Assembly: GCF_027744825.2 (NCBI RefSeq)
Contig: NC_071342.1
Coordinates: 11,613,501-11,677,500 of the forward strand
Length of the DNA: 64,000 nucleotides
Source: Synchiropus splendidus
Lineage: Eukaryota; Chordata; Actinopteri; Syngnathiformes; Callionymidae
Direction: 5' to 3'
The notes below the pieces were generated by a model. That model was not told the DNA's origin. It worked only from the letters and a program-made list of their open reading frames with translations, and did not search any database. The position numbers and the translations under genes were made by a program. Shown here in pieces: positions 34,991 through 45,346 of the stretch (positions are counted from its first letter, which is position 1; every line of letters starts with the position of its first letter).

Positions 34991-35067
34991 TACAGGGGTT
35001 GAACAAAATAATAATAATAAGCTTTTTTAGCTTTAAGGTGTTTCCATTATTTTGTCCAACCCCTGTA
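34991..35067. mobile_element. 77-bp Tc1/mariner-type MITE, TA-flanked
   Basis: The sequence starts TACAGGGGTTGAACAAAATA and ends with the complement of TACAGGGGTTGGACAAAATA followed by ATGGAAACACC. The pattern TACAGGGGTTGGACAAAATA is a common fish mariner/Tc1 terminal repeat, with TA as the target duplication. Only about 20 bases separate the arms, so nearly the whole transposon is deleted. The left arm has one mismatch in the first 22 positions, and the right arm keeps the longer end. Confidence 0.85.
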
Positions 35068-38000
35068 TTTTTTTATGCTGGACGAGGTAGGATGTCACTG
35101 AAGGCCTCGGTGTGAAATGTATGGCTGGCCACTACTTTTTTTTTTTCTTTTTTCGTCGCTTTTTTTCCCCAAGTGTGACTTTAGGTCGAATGTCAATACA
35201 GCACGTGAATATATTGACTCTGCAGTCACACAGCCGAAAAATTATGAACGGAAAATTAAAATATAGAAAATAAAGATCACAAAGATAGCCAAGTTAACAG
35301 TTTTTAAGCTAAGATATAAAGGGAAAAATCAAAACGTTGGACTCACAAGGGTTCAGGTTTTTTTTCTAAATTGACAGCTTGAGCTTCAAAAACACAACCA
35401 CTGCTGCGAAATATAACTTGTTATCTAACTTATCAATTCAAGTGATCAGTAAAGTACTTTTTAAGGAGGCACTCAGTAGTCAGATTACTTTGATAACTGT
35501 GTCTTAGCTGACAGATCGACACAGGCAAAGAAAAACACCCGCATGAGTGGAAATTCTAATGCCCTTGGTTCTCACGCAACTCTCCATAGTAATATGACAT
35601 GGTTTTCTGTCAACACTGCAGGTTTTCTTAATGAGGCTTTTTGTCTCTTAACAGCACACATCTGATGTAATCATTGACTACTGCACACATACCAGCGTGC
35701 GTGTATTCTGTTGAGCTCCTTCTTCATAATAAATACATTTATTCTCGCACCATCGTCCACTAGCCACATGGCTGAGGCTCTAATACGAGCAGTTGTTCGC
35801 ATCAGGATGGTGGTGGTCACTCACTTCAGACCTGACTCCCGACCCGTACTTAAGGAGAACAGCTCTGTGCTGTTTAAAGGTAAATAAGAATCCCTTGTCG
35901 ACTCATTTGGAGGAAACAATGTGCATCTGGGGCTGAAGCCACACAAAGAGCATCACATTAGTCAAAGAGGGTGTGAGAATGACATTTGCACTAACCGTTA
36001 AAATGGTCGCCTTCGCGATCAATACTGTCCCCAATAAGCGCCGGCTATGTGTGTCTTACTGGGGCAGAAAATTGATCCAAAAAGACAAATGCGAATTAAA
36101 TGAGAGGCTTTTTTTTTTATAAACTTGACATTCCTTTGTTGAAGGACTCAAGTAGGTCAAGAAACCAAGCCAGACATTTCTGATAGATTGGGATGAATGT
36201 GAAGGAAAGGTAACAGATAAGAGAGAAAAGATGGGTGCAAGGGTGGAGAGTAGAAAAACACAGGGAGAGTGGCAGACTGACAAGAGCAGCGGTGTGATTG
36301 GGGAGAAAGAAGAGCTCAGGGCCTGTGATGACAGCAGATCAGTCACACACAAAACCCTCTGACAGCCCAAGAAGTCCCCCACGCAAACAAGCTGCAACGA
36401 CCAAAGTGACACGTTCAGTGTGCTCCAGCAGTTGGGACTTTCACTGAAACCCTCCTGGCATGCTGGAGACACCGCGGTATCAAGAGGTAAAATAGCATGT
36501 TTATATTCTCCGAGCTTGTGCGTTTAGTCAAACTGTGTTCATGGGACAAATATGTTGGATTTACTGGACAGGTGACAAGAGCTAATGTTTCAAATAGAAA
36601 ATCATATGTTGGCGGGAGATGGCAGCACTCTCATAACCTCAGGTAGGAATCAACAGCTCTGAGGGCACAATAACACGGCACCTGTCAAATCTCACCCTCC
36701 ACTACCCTCACACACGAACAAGACCCTGAGATTGTCCTCTTGGCGCAGGAAAATTGCTTCACACTGAGGAGCAAACTGTGTCATGCTCAGATACATACTG
36801 TACCATTCCAGTTGGGAGTGAAGCACTCAACTTCATGAAGGCAAAAGCACCACATCATCGGCAAAAAGCAGAAGTAAGGGTCAGGGTCAGGTGTGACAAG
36901 CTGTTGGAGTCTATTTGGTTTTGGAAAAGCCCACTACAAGTGCAGACTTTGGAGCCACATGCATTCACTCATTCGATGAGGTGAATTTCATCTCATCTCA
37001 TCTTGCATCTGGGCCTCAGGTTTGACACACAAAAACAGGGGCATTACAATATCTCAAAGGAAAAACATAGCTGGAATATAAACGTGGGCTGCTCTAGAAC
37101 CACTGATGGCAAAATCATGAAGAATGTCAGGGATTTGGGAATGTGATAATAAACTGGCCGCCTCGTTCCTCAGCACATCATGATGGGATGCGACCTGAAC
37201 CAGACATTTAAAAATCCCGTAGGACTGAGAAGCTCAGTTGCCATTGAAGAGGAAAATATGAGGCTCCTCATTAAAATGTAGCAGGTTATCAGCTTGAATG
37301 TTACGACCAACAACACCACTCACAGTGGGAGGCGAGGTGGCGGCTGCACCTTGATATCGAACCCTCTATTAGGATCTAATAACTTCCCAACAGAACAGAA
37401 CAAAAACTGCTGACAATTCTCCAGCATCTCCTGCCTTACATGGCAACCAGTGGCTTAGTTTCAGTTGACCAACATGAAGCACATGACTGATGTCAGATAA
37501 TGGAAGACTGAATGTATTTGGGACCTTTCTGAGTGACCATTATGACCATTAATGAGACAGGGATGCTGCGATGTATGGTGTCAAATAGCAGCGTGGAAAT
37601 CAAGGTCTGCAGCGGATTTAGCTCCAGTATTATAGTGATGTATGAGTCATGACTTCATTTCATAATATCCCATGATGCACTGCAACAGTTGGGAAAAGTC
37701 TGTATTTTTGTTTTGGCCACCTCTTTTGAATCTGACAATAATTTCACTGTGCAATGACAGCAAGCTCAACACGTCCAGAAACAGGATTTTTTAAATGCTT
37801 TCCATTTCCAAAACAAAGCGGCTGCTTCATCTCTACACGAATGGAATGGTTGCAGGCAACCGTGGCTGCTTAGTGACACATCGAAATCTACACAGTCACT
37901 GAACATGTCGCCTCACTCCGTTGGCAACGCACAACAAATTCATTGTGCGCCGGCGGAGTGCCCGAAGCAGAGAAGCAGATGCGCCATCCGGAAGATGAAT

Positions 38001-39079
38001 CTACTCCACAAATAAATCAGAGCATCGCTGGGATTCCTCCAGAGGACTGGAATTGCTGGGGCACACCTGCGTGCAAAGACGAAGAGATTATGTGGTGTAT
38101 GTAAAGTGGACGGCTCATTCAGCGCACACCTTAAATGAAGTTTAATTGCTGAAAGACCTGAGAGAGTTTCTCTGCAGTGGCTGATGGTTCCACCGCTCCG
38201 ACTGATGTGGTTTGGCAAAGAAGAGGGTGGAATCTGATAACGTGACATGAAATCAGTTACGGCAGTGTTGGATTAATTCTTCCTCTCTGTCTGAGGGCAA
38301 AGCTTATCTGCCAGCACTCGACGGGAAGCTGAAGGTCAAAGTCACACACAGTGCGAGTGAGAGGAGTGTGACTGTGCAGGATGTGTTCTTGCTGAAGCTG
38401 TTTAACCCAGAAAACCACAGGCTAACTTTCCGCTGAAGTTGCTGATTGCTTTAAAAGTCTAAATTTGGAAGTTCCAATCTTGTAGAAGTTTGAACGTTGA
38501 TTTATTGACCTGCGATGGTGGTGAGTCGAGCCATGGCTGCCTCGGGGAGGACGTCTCTTGTCTGCGGGATATCTGTTAAGATTGATGTGCTTGAATTAGT
38601 CAAACTGGAAAAGTCATTCATCATATATGAATTTCAAAAACAATTTTTTTCAACATCTAAAATCAACCCCATTTTCCTTTTCAATTGTTCCACAAACATT
38701 TGTCCGTCAAAAGCTTAGATTCTCCTTGTTTCCATTTTTCTTTTACAATCTTTCACTTGATTTTATATTATTATATTTGTAAGCAACCGAACAGAGTGGA
38801 ACCCAACTGCATGCAGGTATAGTTTAACAAACACGAACAGAAACTGGCAGGAAGGAAAACAAAGAGCATCATGGACCCGGGTGGGAAACACAAGCAGAAA
38901 CCAGGGAGAAGTCTGAAAACCGAAAGCAAGTGAGAATCAGAAAACAGTGACCAGAAACAAACAATCACACGGCTGTCAGCACACACTCGAGAAAAAATAA
39001 AAATACACAAGTAATACAACCTGATGTCTGATTTCTGAGCTGGAAGAATCTCACCACCCAGACATGCAACCCAAGATGG

Positions 39080-39080
<1 letters not shown>
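35068..39080. other. Intergenic: nothing recognised
   Basis: T-rich runs at 35138-35166 and 36110-36118. The 138-codon minus frame at 36056-36472 is rich in S, L and C and covers a purine-rich plus strand, so it is probably a stop-poor chance frame. Confidence 0.35.

Positions 39081-39121
<41 letters not shown>
39081..39121. repeat. (TA)20 microsatellite
   Basis: An uninterrupted alternating TA run of about 40 bases. It is immediately followed by TTGGTTCCGACCAACCGGTC ATAAGTTGG, which looks like repeat sequence itself. Confidence 0.98.
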
Positions 39122-39124
<3 letters not shown>

Positions 39125-39224
39125 TTCCGACCAACCGGTCATAAGTTGGATTGTACGTAAGTCGAATGCCATTCAAAATGGCCGACGCGAGGGTTATAGG
39201 TGCTACTGTAGTGTGTAGTGTTTG

Positions 39225-39545
39225 GTGAGTTTGTTATTCCTGTTCATTCTGCATTGTCTCTCTTTTTACAGATTTACATTGGTTTGATCTCCCTGTTTTG
39301 GTGACACTTTCTGTTCGGACTTCTGTGAGTTTGTTATTCCTGTTCATTGTGTTTTGTCTTTCTGTTTACAGATTTACATTGGTTTGATCTCCCGGTTTTG
39401 GTGACACTTTCCGTTTGGACTTTTTGACTTTGTTTTGTTCTCCCGGTTCGGTGACGCTTTCTGTTTTGCATTTTCTTGTGTTGTGTCACATTAAATATCA
39501 TACTTTCTTCGTAACTTGCCTCCTGTGAGTTCCTCATCACGGCAC
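39225..39545 (+). repeat. LTR-like dispersed repeat, copy 1, with a 100-bp internal tandem duplication
   Basis: Two 100-bp units, 39225-39324 and 39325-39424, start GTGAGTTTGTTATTCCTGTT and align with no length change and a handful of substitutions. Downstream text (CTCCCGGTTCGGTGACGC, TTTTGCATTTTCTTGTG, TTGCCTCCTGTGAGTTCCTC) recurs at 53540-53860. The closing 'cctcctgtgag..ctcatcac' resembles ends of fish LTR elements, but I see no primer-binding site or coding region. Confidence 0.5.
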
Positions 39546-41885
39546 CAGAGAATTTACAAACAATGCTTTTACAAAAAGAGTGGAGATCTTGAAAATCTCT
39601 GGTTGTTTGTGTATAAATTGAGCAAAACAGTAGGCAGCAGTCGTTACAGTATGTGGCTGTGATGGATTCCTTCACTGTCGCAGCAGAACTTATTTTGGTG
39701 CGAGACCTCGTTGCATGTTTGCATTAGCAATTACAGACACTATTATATTATATTCCAAAATGATGTCTTAATAAATGCGAAGAATCTTGTCTGCCAAAGA
39801 ACAGGATTCAATTTGTTTCCCTACTGAAGAGGTATGGTATGAGGTACGAGTTCAATTGAAGCAGTCGAACCAGGTCCTCCAGAAACAGACATTGGATCCC
39901 TCAAATTCTTGTCTTGGTACCACTTACTTCACCTCTATTTCCAATCTTGACTGATCGAATTCTGCAACCACAGCATCCCTGTTTCGGTCTTTGACCATGA
40001 CCATGACCAAGGCCATGTGTGATACATATAAGTGTATGTGTCAGATTTTTGTGTGTTGGGGTGGAGTTTTGAAGACCTTGATGCAAAAGAAAAAACAGAA
40101 GCTCAAAGAAAGAGGGGAACAATATGTGTAAAGTTAAGAGAGTTAGTAGTTAGTTCTGAGTTAAAGTCAGATTACCAGGTGAGAGATTTAAAATAAAAGG
40201 AATCCAAATTGAACATGCGTGAAAAGTAGGAACATGAATTGAGAAAAAAATGGATATGTGTTAAGGTAAAGGCACAAACAAAGTTGCATGAGAATTTACA
40301 CTGTTTGGTCTTGATAAAAGTATGAAGGTGGAGGCGGTGAACTTCTCCATCACAAAGCAGTCTCAAACGTGACAAAACAATTTTGGCAGGAATAATTCAA
40401 ACAAAGAACGATGCAGATCTCACAGAGTAGCAAACGCAGAGTGTCAACTTCTCCAAATCGAGTTGGTTCCATGCTAAATCAGACAACCTTCTCTCCGGCA
40501 CTGACCCGGACTCCTGCTCTGAGGCTGGTAAAGGTGAGCAGAGATGGGGAAATGAAACAGAATAGCGGTTCAGTGCAGCTGGCTGCAGGAAGAAATTGGA
40601 AGGCGCTGAGGAAAAGAGAGCATGTGGAATTAGAAGAGAAAAGGAGCTCATGAATAATGGCACAAAAGAGTGAAGTTAAAAGTGAAAAAGACCAGGATGA
40701 CACTTTATAGCAAAGAGAATAAAAGTTTTGGTTTATATCTATTTCCTATTCAGCCGTGGCTTCGGTGAGAAAAGCCGCTCCATGTTTTTATGTCTCACTT
40801 TGCCACATAAATGTATGAGTAATATAGAACACAATTGAATGACCACGTGTTGGAGTGATTTAAATATAAACTTCAACAGACTTTGGGACACAAACTGTTC
40901 TCCATCTTCCTGCCTTGATAAATGAGCTGCAGGAGAGAAGCTGAGCATTACAGCCAGACGGGGAATAAGGTCATGCACGACACTGAGGGGAATGAAGGAG
41001 CGGTTAGCAGCTGTTCCCACAGATGAGAACACCGGTTGGTCAGTGGTCTGTAGCATTCAGAGGCAGGTGACTGGACGGCAGTGACGGTCCATATCTCTGG
41101 TCCCTCATGGGTCAGGTTTTCAAGGTGGTATGTTTGGAGTAACAGCTTTATATACTTGTGACACTTCAAAAAATAAATGCAACAGTGGATTTCCCTGTGA
41201 ATAAAAATTGGATCATACACATAGTTAATCTGACATAGTCCTTCCCACCCTTGACGGGGTGACCACACATGCACTTGTACTGCAGCCTCACACTCACCAC
41301 ACCAGTAACAGTGAGCCTGCGGTATTAAGCCACATCATCTGCAAACTCATAGAGAAGATCAAGAAGCCATTACGCTAAGAAGCCTCCTCAGATTGAGTAA
41401 GATGAGGTCCGAAGAACAGACGTTTCATGACTAAAAACAGATGTTCTGGGCTTTTGTAATACTGATTTTTTCTTTGTGCAGCTTCTGAGAGAAACAGACG
41501 AATGGTAGATTCCACTTTAATGTAATGAAGCTGCAGCACAAAGAGCGATGAAGCCGGAGGTCTAAACTGGAACAAGATTTTAAGTAAACACAGTTTCATG
41601 GACGGCAGTAATTGAACGAGGCAACTCAAATGGCTGACGTGTTGTGTTCAAGTCAGAGATGCATGTTCTCTACTCAGACTTCTCAGTAAGTTGAGATTAA
41701 AATGCTCTTGCTACAGATTCATTGTGATACTTCTACTAAAAAAAAGTAACATTTATAGAGAACCTTATTCTGTTGTGTAAAGCCAGATGGAAAACATCTA
41801 AACTTCTACACTGGCTTTTCTAACATAGAGTCAGCTGAAATTATTCATGTTGTGAGACCTAAATCCCAATAAATAAGACAGAAAC
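39546..41885. other. Intergenic: nothing recognised
   Basis: Short overlapping frames on both strands (up to 108 codons) without domains or splice context. No repeat was recognised. Confidence 0.35.
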
Positions 41886-42169
41886 GAGAAGCGATTTGTT
41901 CTAAATCTGAATCGATTTTTCCCATTACAATGAATGGAAAAAGAAATAATGCGTTCCAAGCCTTAAAATAGGCTTTTGTAGGAGTGAATGTAGAGTGTGT
42001 GCTGCAGGTGCACTGTTCCTCTATGTGTGTGGCCGCTGCATGTGGGAGGGGTTGCCGAGTGAAGAGGTGCCCGGTGCGTGTCCAGCTCTGAATGTGCGCT
42101 TCTGTGCAGTTTGGCTGTGACAAAGTCATAAACCAAGTCACGCTCTGTCCCAGACTCGCCTCATCCCTG
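41886..42169. mobile_element. Second, truncated copy of the 19.5-kb element, about 99% identical
   Basis: This 284-bp stretch matches 19531-19835 in the same orientation. I count three substitutions, and a 21-bp block (around 19702-19722) absent here, just after GGGGTTGCCGA. It lacks the first 37 bases of the left end and everything after CCTCATCCCTG, including the right terminus. A partial transposition, a recombination product or a segmental copy are all possible. Confidence 0.8.
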
Positions 42170-42256
42170 CTGAAGCTGAAAAAGACAATGAAATATACAT
42201 AATGATAAATTTAAGTTTACATATGACTACAAATACTTAGAACGTAATGGGCTAAT

Positions 42257-42402
42257 GAGGCTTCATGAAACAGTGTCCTCATTTTCAGAGCTCACTAGAT
42301 GGAACTCACTGCCCTAAAAAAACTGCCAAAGAAACTCTGCATCATTTTTTAAAGCAGGCGTCATGTTTTGAGCCCTGAAAATGGGAACACTACTGAAGCC
42401 TC
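42257..42402 (+). mobile_element. MITE, copy 2, related ends but a different interior
   Basis: The left end runs GAGGCTTCATGAAACAGTGT, then CCTCATTTTCAGAGCTCA. The right end reverse-complements to GAGGCTTCAGTAGTGTTCCC, then ATTTTCAGGGCTCA. So it has imperfect inverted ends of roughly 35 bp on a 146-bp body. The ACAGTGTCC..TTTTCAGAG..CACTAGATGG part matches copies 1 and 3. The middle (TGCCCTAAAAAAACTGCC) does not, so this looks like a subfamily. Confidence 0.65.
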
Positions 42403-42490
42403 AACAGCCCATCACTACTCGAACATACAGTAAAATAGAGCAACATTTGTACACGGCTCAGTTCCACACTGTCCTGATCCAGCTAAATAC

Positions 42491-42530
42491 AGATAAGGGC
42501 CGCATGTGGCCCCTGCGCCACACTTTTAAT
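42491..42530 (-). mobile_element. hAT-type terminal remnant, reverse orientation
   Basis: In reverse complement it has AAAAGTGTGGCGCAGGGGCC followed by ACATGCGGCCCTTATCTG, matching 7733-7775 and 51289-51332. It lies 90 bases right of MITE copy 2. Confidence 0.4.
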
Positions 42531-44361
42531 GGTTGAAGACACATCATAATGCCACACTTAAGTCTCAGGCAGTCACAGTCATTTTCCTGGTCTTTAGTAA
42601 GAAAGGTTGTCAATCATATTATCCCGCGACACATCTGCCCTCCAACCTGGGCTGAAAGCAAATAATGGCCCACTTGGTGCCCCCCACACCTCCCCAAACA
42701 CAGCCCTTTGAAGTGGCAGGTGGATAAGAGGGGAGCATGTGGTGAAGGCATTTACACTTGGCATTTGCTCAGCGATCATGCTCAGTGGCCTTTTAGATAG
42801 TGTGCACTCACTTACATGTTTCTATCCTGGAATAGAACAGTCATTTATCAAAGATCCAGCAGCTAAGGGAACATTTTGCTCAACATGTGAGCGCTCTCTT
42901 TCCTCCCTGCTGTGTTCTGAGGTGTGCAGCGCGGAGGGAAAAAAAACGTCTCCCATTGATTGTTCACACAGGAATATATGTGAGGTGTCAAAGGTCGGGC
43001 AGGGCTTTGTTTAATCTGAACAGTGCTAGCGGTGAATTTGCATCCGCATTAGGATGGATGCCAGGAGCGAACATTAAAGGGCAGCCCCAGTCAACACTCT
43101 CATCCTCACAGCGCTGACCCAAATCAATAACAACAGACACAGGATGAGACTTTAAGTATTCCCAAATCCATATCAATCATGTCTGCGTACCCCAAGTACA
43201 TGTTCACATCAAAGTCGTTGACCTTTATCCTGTCTGTATTTTAGCAGGAAGAGGAAATTGAGGGAACTGGGTGATAGATTTCTTCTTTGAAATTCAACGT
43301 CTGTGAAATGAAACCTTCAAGCGCCGCTACGGAAAACGATATTGTGATGAGATTACAGGATGAAAATGAGGATGGAGCGGAAAGAAAAGTTGTAACAAGG
43401 CAGAGAACAAAGAGTTTGAATAAAGGATTTCGTCATGGTGGGAAAAATGGCGAGAAAACAAAGAGAGACACCAGAAACACACTAAAATGGGAGCCCTAGG
43501 GAAACTAAATTGGACAGCAGTGTTATCTTTTCAAGGCTTCCGTTACTACAGTCGAGGGTTCAGACAAAAGCTTCTGCCACTGAAACAAACAGATAAGGCG
43601 ATTCTGGGACTTCACTGTCGTTGTGTGCAAATAGCATTACCAAAATTTCAGTCTCTGCCATCGCGCTGTGGAGCACTGATACTTTCTGATTTTAATACGA
43701 TCAAAGACGGGAACAGCTGGTTGTGAGTGAGAGCGGCTGACTATTGAAGCAACATTTGATAGGAGTCACACTGGACTTAAATAAAATGGAGTACAAGTGG
43801 AAGGAAAAGGCTCGGTATGATCTCTATATTCGGAAACATTCTGATCGTTGACAAGCATTTTTGGGCTTCAAGCAATTTTCATGACCATCAACTCGAAGGT
43901 GCCGATGCTTAACAGTGCTACTCATCCTCAGTGTATTTAACCCTGCTACATGGACTCTAAACCATCCATACACTTAAAAAAAATGTTGTCCTATGCAGGG
44001 GATTAATGGGTTGATAAACCTGTTTTATTGGAAGACAATGCAAACGAATTAAGGATATTCAATATGGTAGCCATTTTAATATATGCTACTGTACTATCAT
44101 GAAAAAGTGAACCAAAATTAAGTTTGTCTTCAAAACACAGTGTAGTTTTTGTACCAGCAAACTGACAACGATATATTTTGGAATCTCTCTGCAGCATTCA
44201 CCCTGGTGAGTCATCATCATATTTTCATTCAAGTAAATGTGTGATTCTGTCATGTCGTGCTAACCTCACTGCCACGAATGTGTGTGAGACTGTTTCAGAA
44301 AGGATTACTTGGTCAGATTTTTATCATCAAGATGAAAACAATTTTAATGAATGAAACAAAG
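42531..44361. other. Intergenic: nothing recognised
   Basis: Several short frames, one cysteine-rich (42739-43014, set aside because it has no ATG at its start). No repeat was recognised. Confidence 0.35.
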
Positions 44362-45346
44362 TACCGTAATTTCTGTAGAGCACACCGGAATATTATCCGC
44401 ACCCACTGAATTTAAGAAGGAAAACAGATCTTGTTCATACATAAACCACACCGGATTATAAGGCGCAGGTTCAATGGTGCTGTCTGCGCTGTGGACAGTT
44501 TATTGGTGCACCATCTTAAAAACGCTTTTCAAACGGGGTCCAGCATCGAGAGTGAGGAAGTAGCGGAAACAAGCTGCGTAATGCGGAGTGTCTTGATTTA
44601 TCCACGCTGCTCTCACAATAAGTTGAACACAGAGTGAACGATTGACCATCGAGAAGGTTTTAATCAGTCGAAGTACAGATCCAGACATCAGAAATGTTCA
44701 ATGAATTGTCTGGCGATCTTCCAGTCCATGACTGCTGTGCTGCACTCCTCCACAGCACCAGTCTCCTCCTTCTGTTTTTGAACGACAGTGATCAGACCCT
44801 TTACTGCTCGGCATTTATCATATTTGTGTAGAGTCGTGCTGTACACGTAGTTTCCGGCATCTAGCACAGAGTCGCCTGAGGTGAGAAGCACACCACCGTG
44901 GAGAGTTTCACGAGACAAGGTGCAGCTCTCGAGCCAGGATCTGGTCCGCTGCCGAATCCCAACTCCCTTGTGTTCACGTCTGACCTTGGAGTCGAACGCA
45001 CTTTGCCTGTCTCACATCTTTTATTCACATTAAAGGCCTCAAAAGGCATTGTGTTTGCCCGCATGCCCAAAGTTGCGACACCACTGCGGGTCTCAGTGGC
45101 TGCTTCTAGATTCCAGACCTGCAGGAGATCACCACTGTTTACAGAGCTGTGGACACGCGGGTGAAAACAGAGCATTTTGAGTGTTTCCAGGGTAAATAAG
45201 AAGCCTATGATTTCATTGGTTTCATCGCCTCTGATTGAATCTGATTTCAACCTGTAAAAATCCATATATTAGTCACGCTGTTGTATCAGCCACAGGGCTC
45301 AGACCACGAGAAAAAAGCAGCGGTTTATAGTCCAGAAATTACGGTA
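44362..45346. mobile_element. hAT-type (Chaplin-like) DNA transposon, non-autonomous, 985 bp
   Basis: The two ends are exact 14-bp inverted repeats, TACCGTAATTTCTG at 44362-44375 and its complement at 45333-45346. Sub-terminal sequence fits the widespread vertebrate family whose ends read ACCGTAATTTCCGGACTATA and include ATATATGGATTTTTACAGG; here these occur at the right end in reverse complement, with ACACCGGATTATAAGGCGCA at the left. No transposase is recognisable. No 8-bp target duplication is visible (AAACAAAG left, GTTATTAA right), so the flanks have changed or the ends are misplaced. The interior holds gene-like sequence, described separately. Confidence 0.7.
44690..44925 (-). pseudogene. 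Gene-like reading frame inside the hAT-type element, origin unknown
   Basis: On the minus strand, a frame of about 75 codons (44688-44918) runs from SRETLHGGVLLTSGDSVLD to a stop right after WKIARQFIEHF. It can be extended upstream past 44918 without a stop for some codons (to about 45020). The composition is protein-like: charged residues are spread out, with a segment GLITVVQKQKEETGAVEE. I do not recognise the family, and it is not a hAT transposase domain that I know. An overlapping minus frame at 44861-45265 suggests frameshifts. It could be a captured host gene piece or ordinary element sequence. Confidence 0.3.

Noticed and set aside
36056..36472. 138-codon minus-strand frame rich in S, L and C
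   Set aside because: It lies opposite a purine-rich stretch that has few stop codons on the complement, and has no domain.
39225..39424. Possible CRISPR-like or satellite array
   Set aside because: There are only two units in direct tandem with no spacers. This is a simple duplication inside a eukaryotic repeat.
42739..43014. Cysteine-rich frame that looks like a small secreted protein with a signal peptide
   Set aside because: The frame begins at GTG, not ATG. The first in-frame ATG removes half of the hydrophobic start, and there is no splice or promoter context and no family match.
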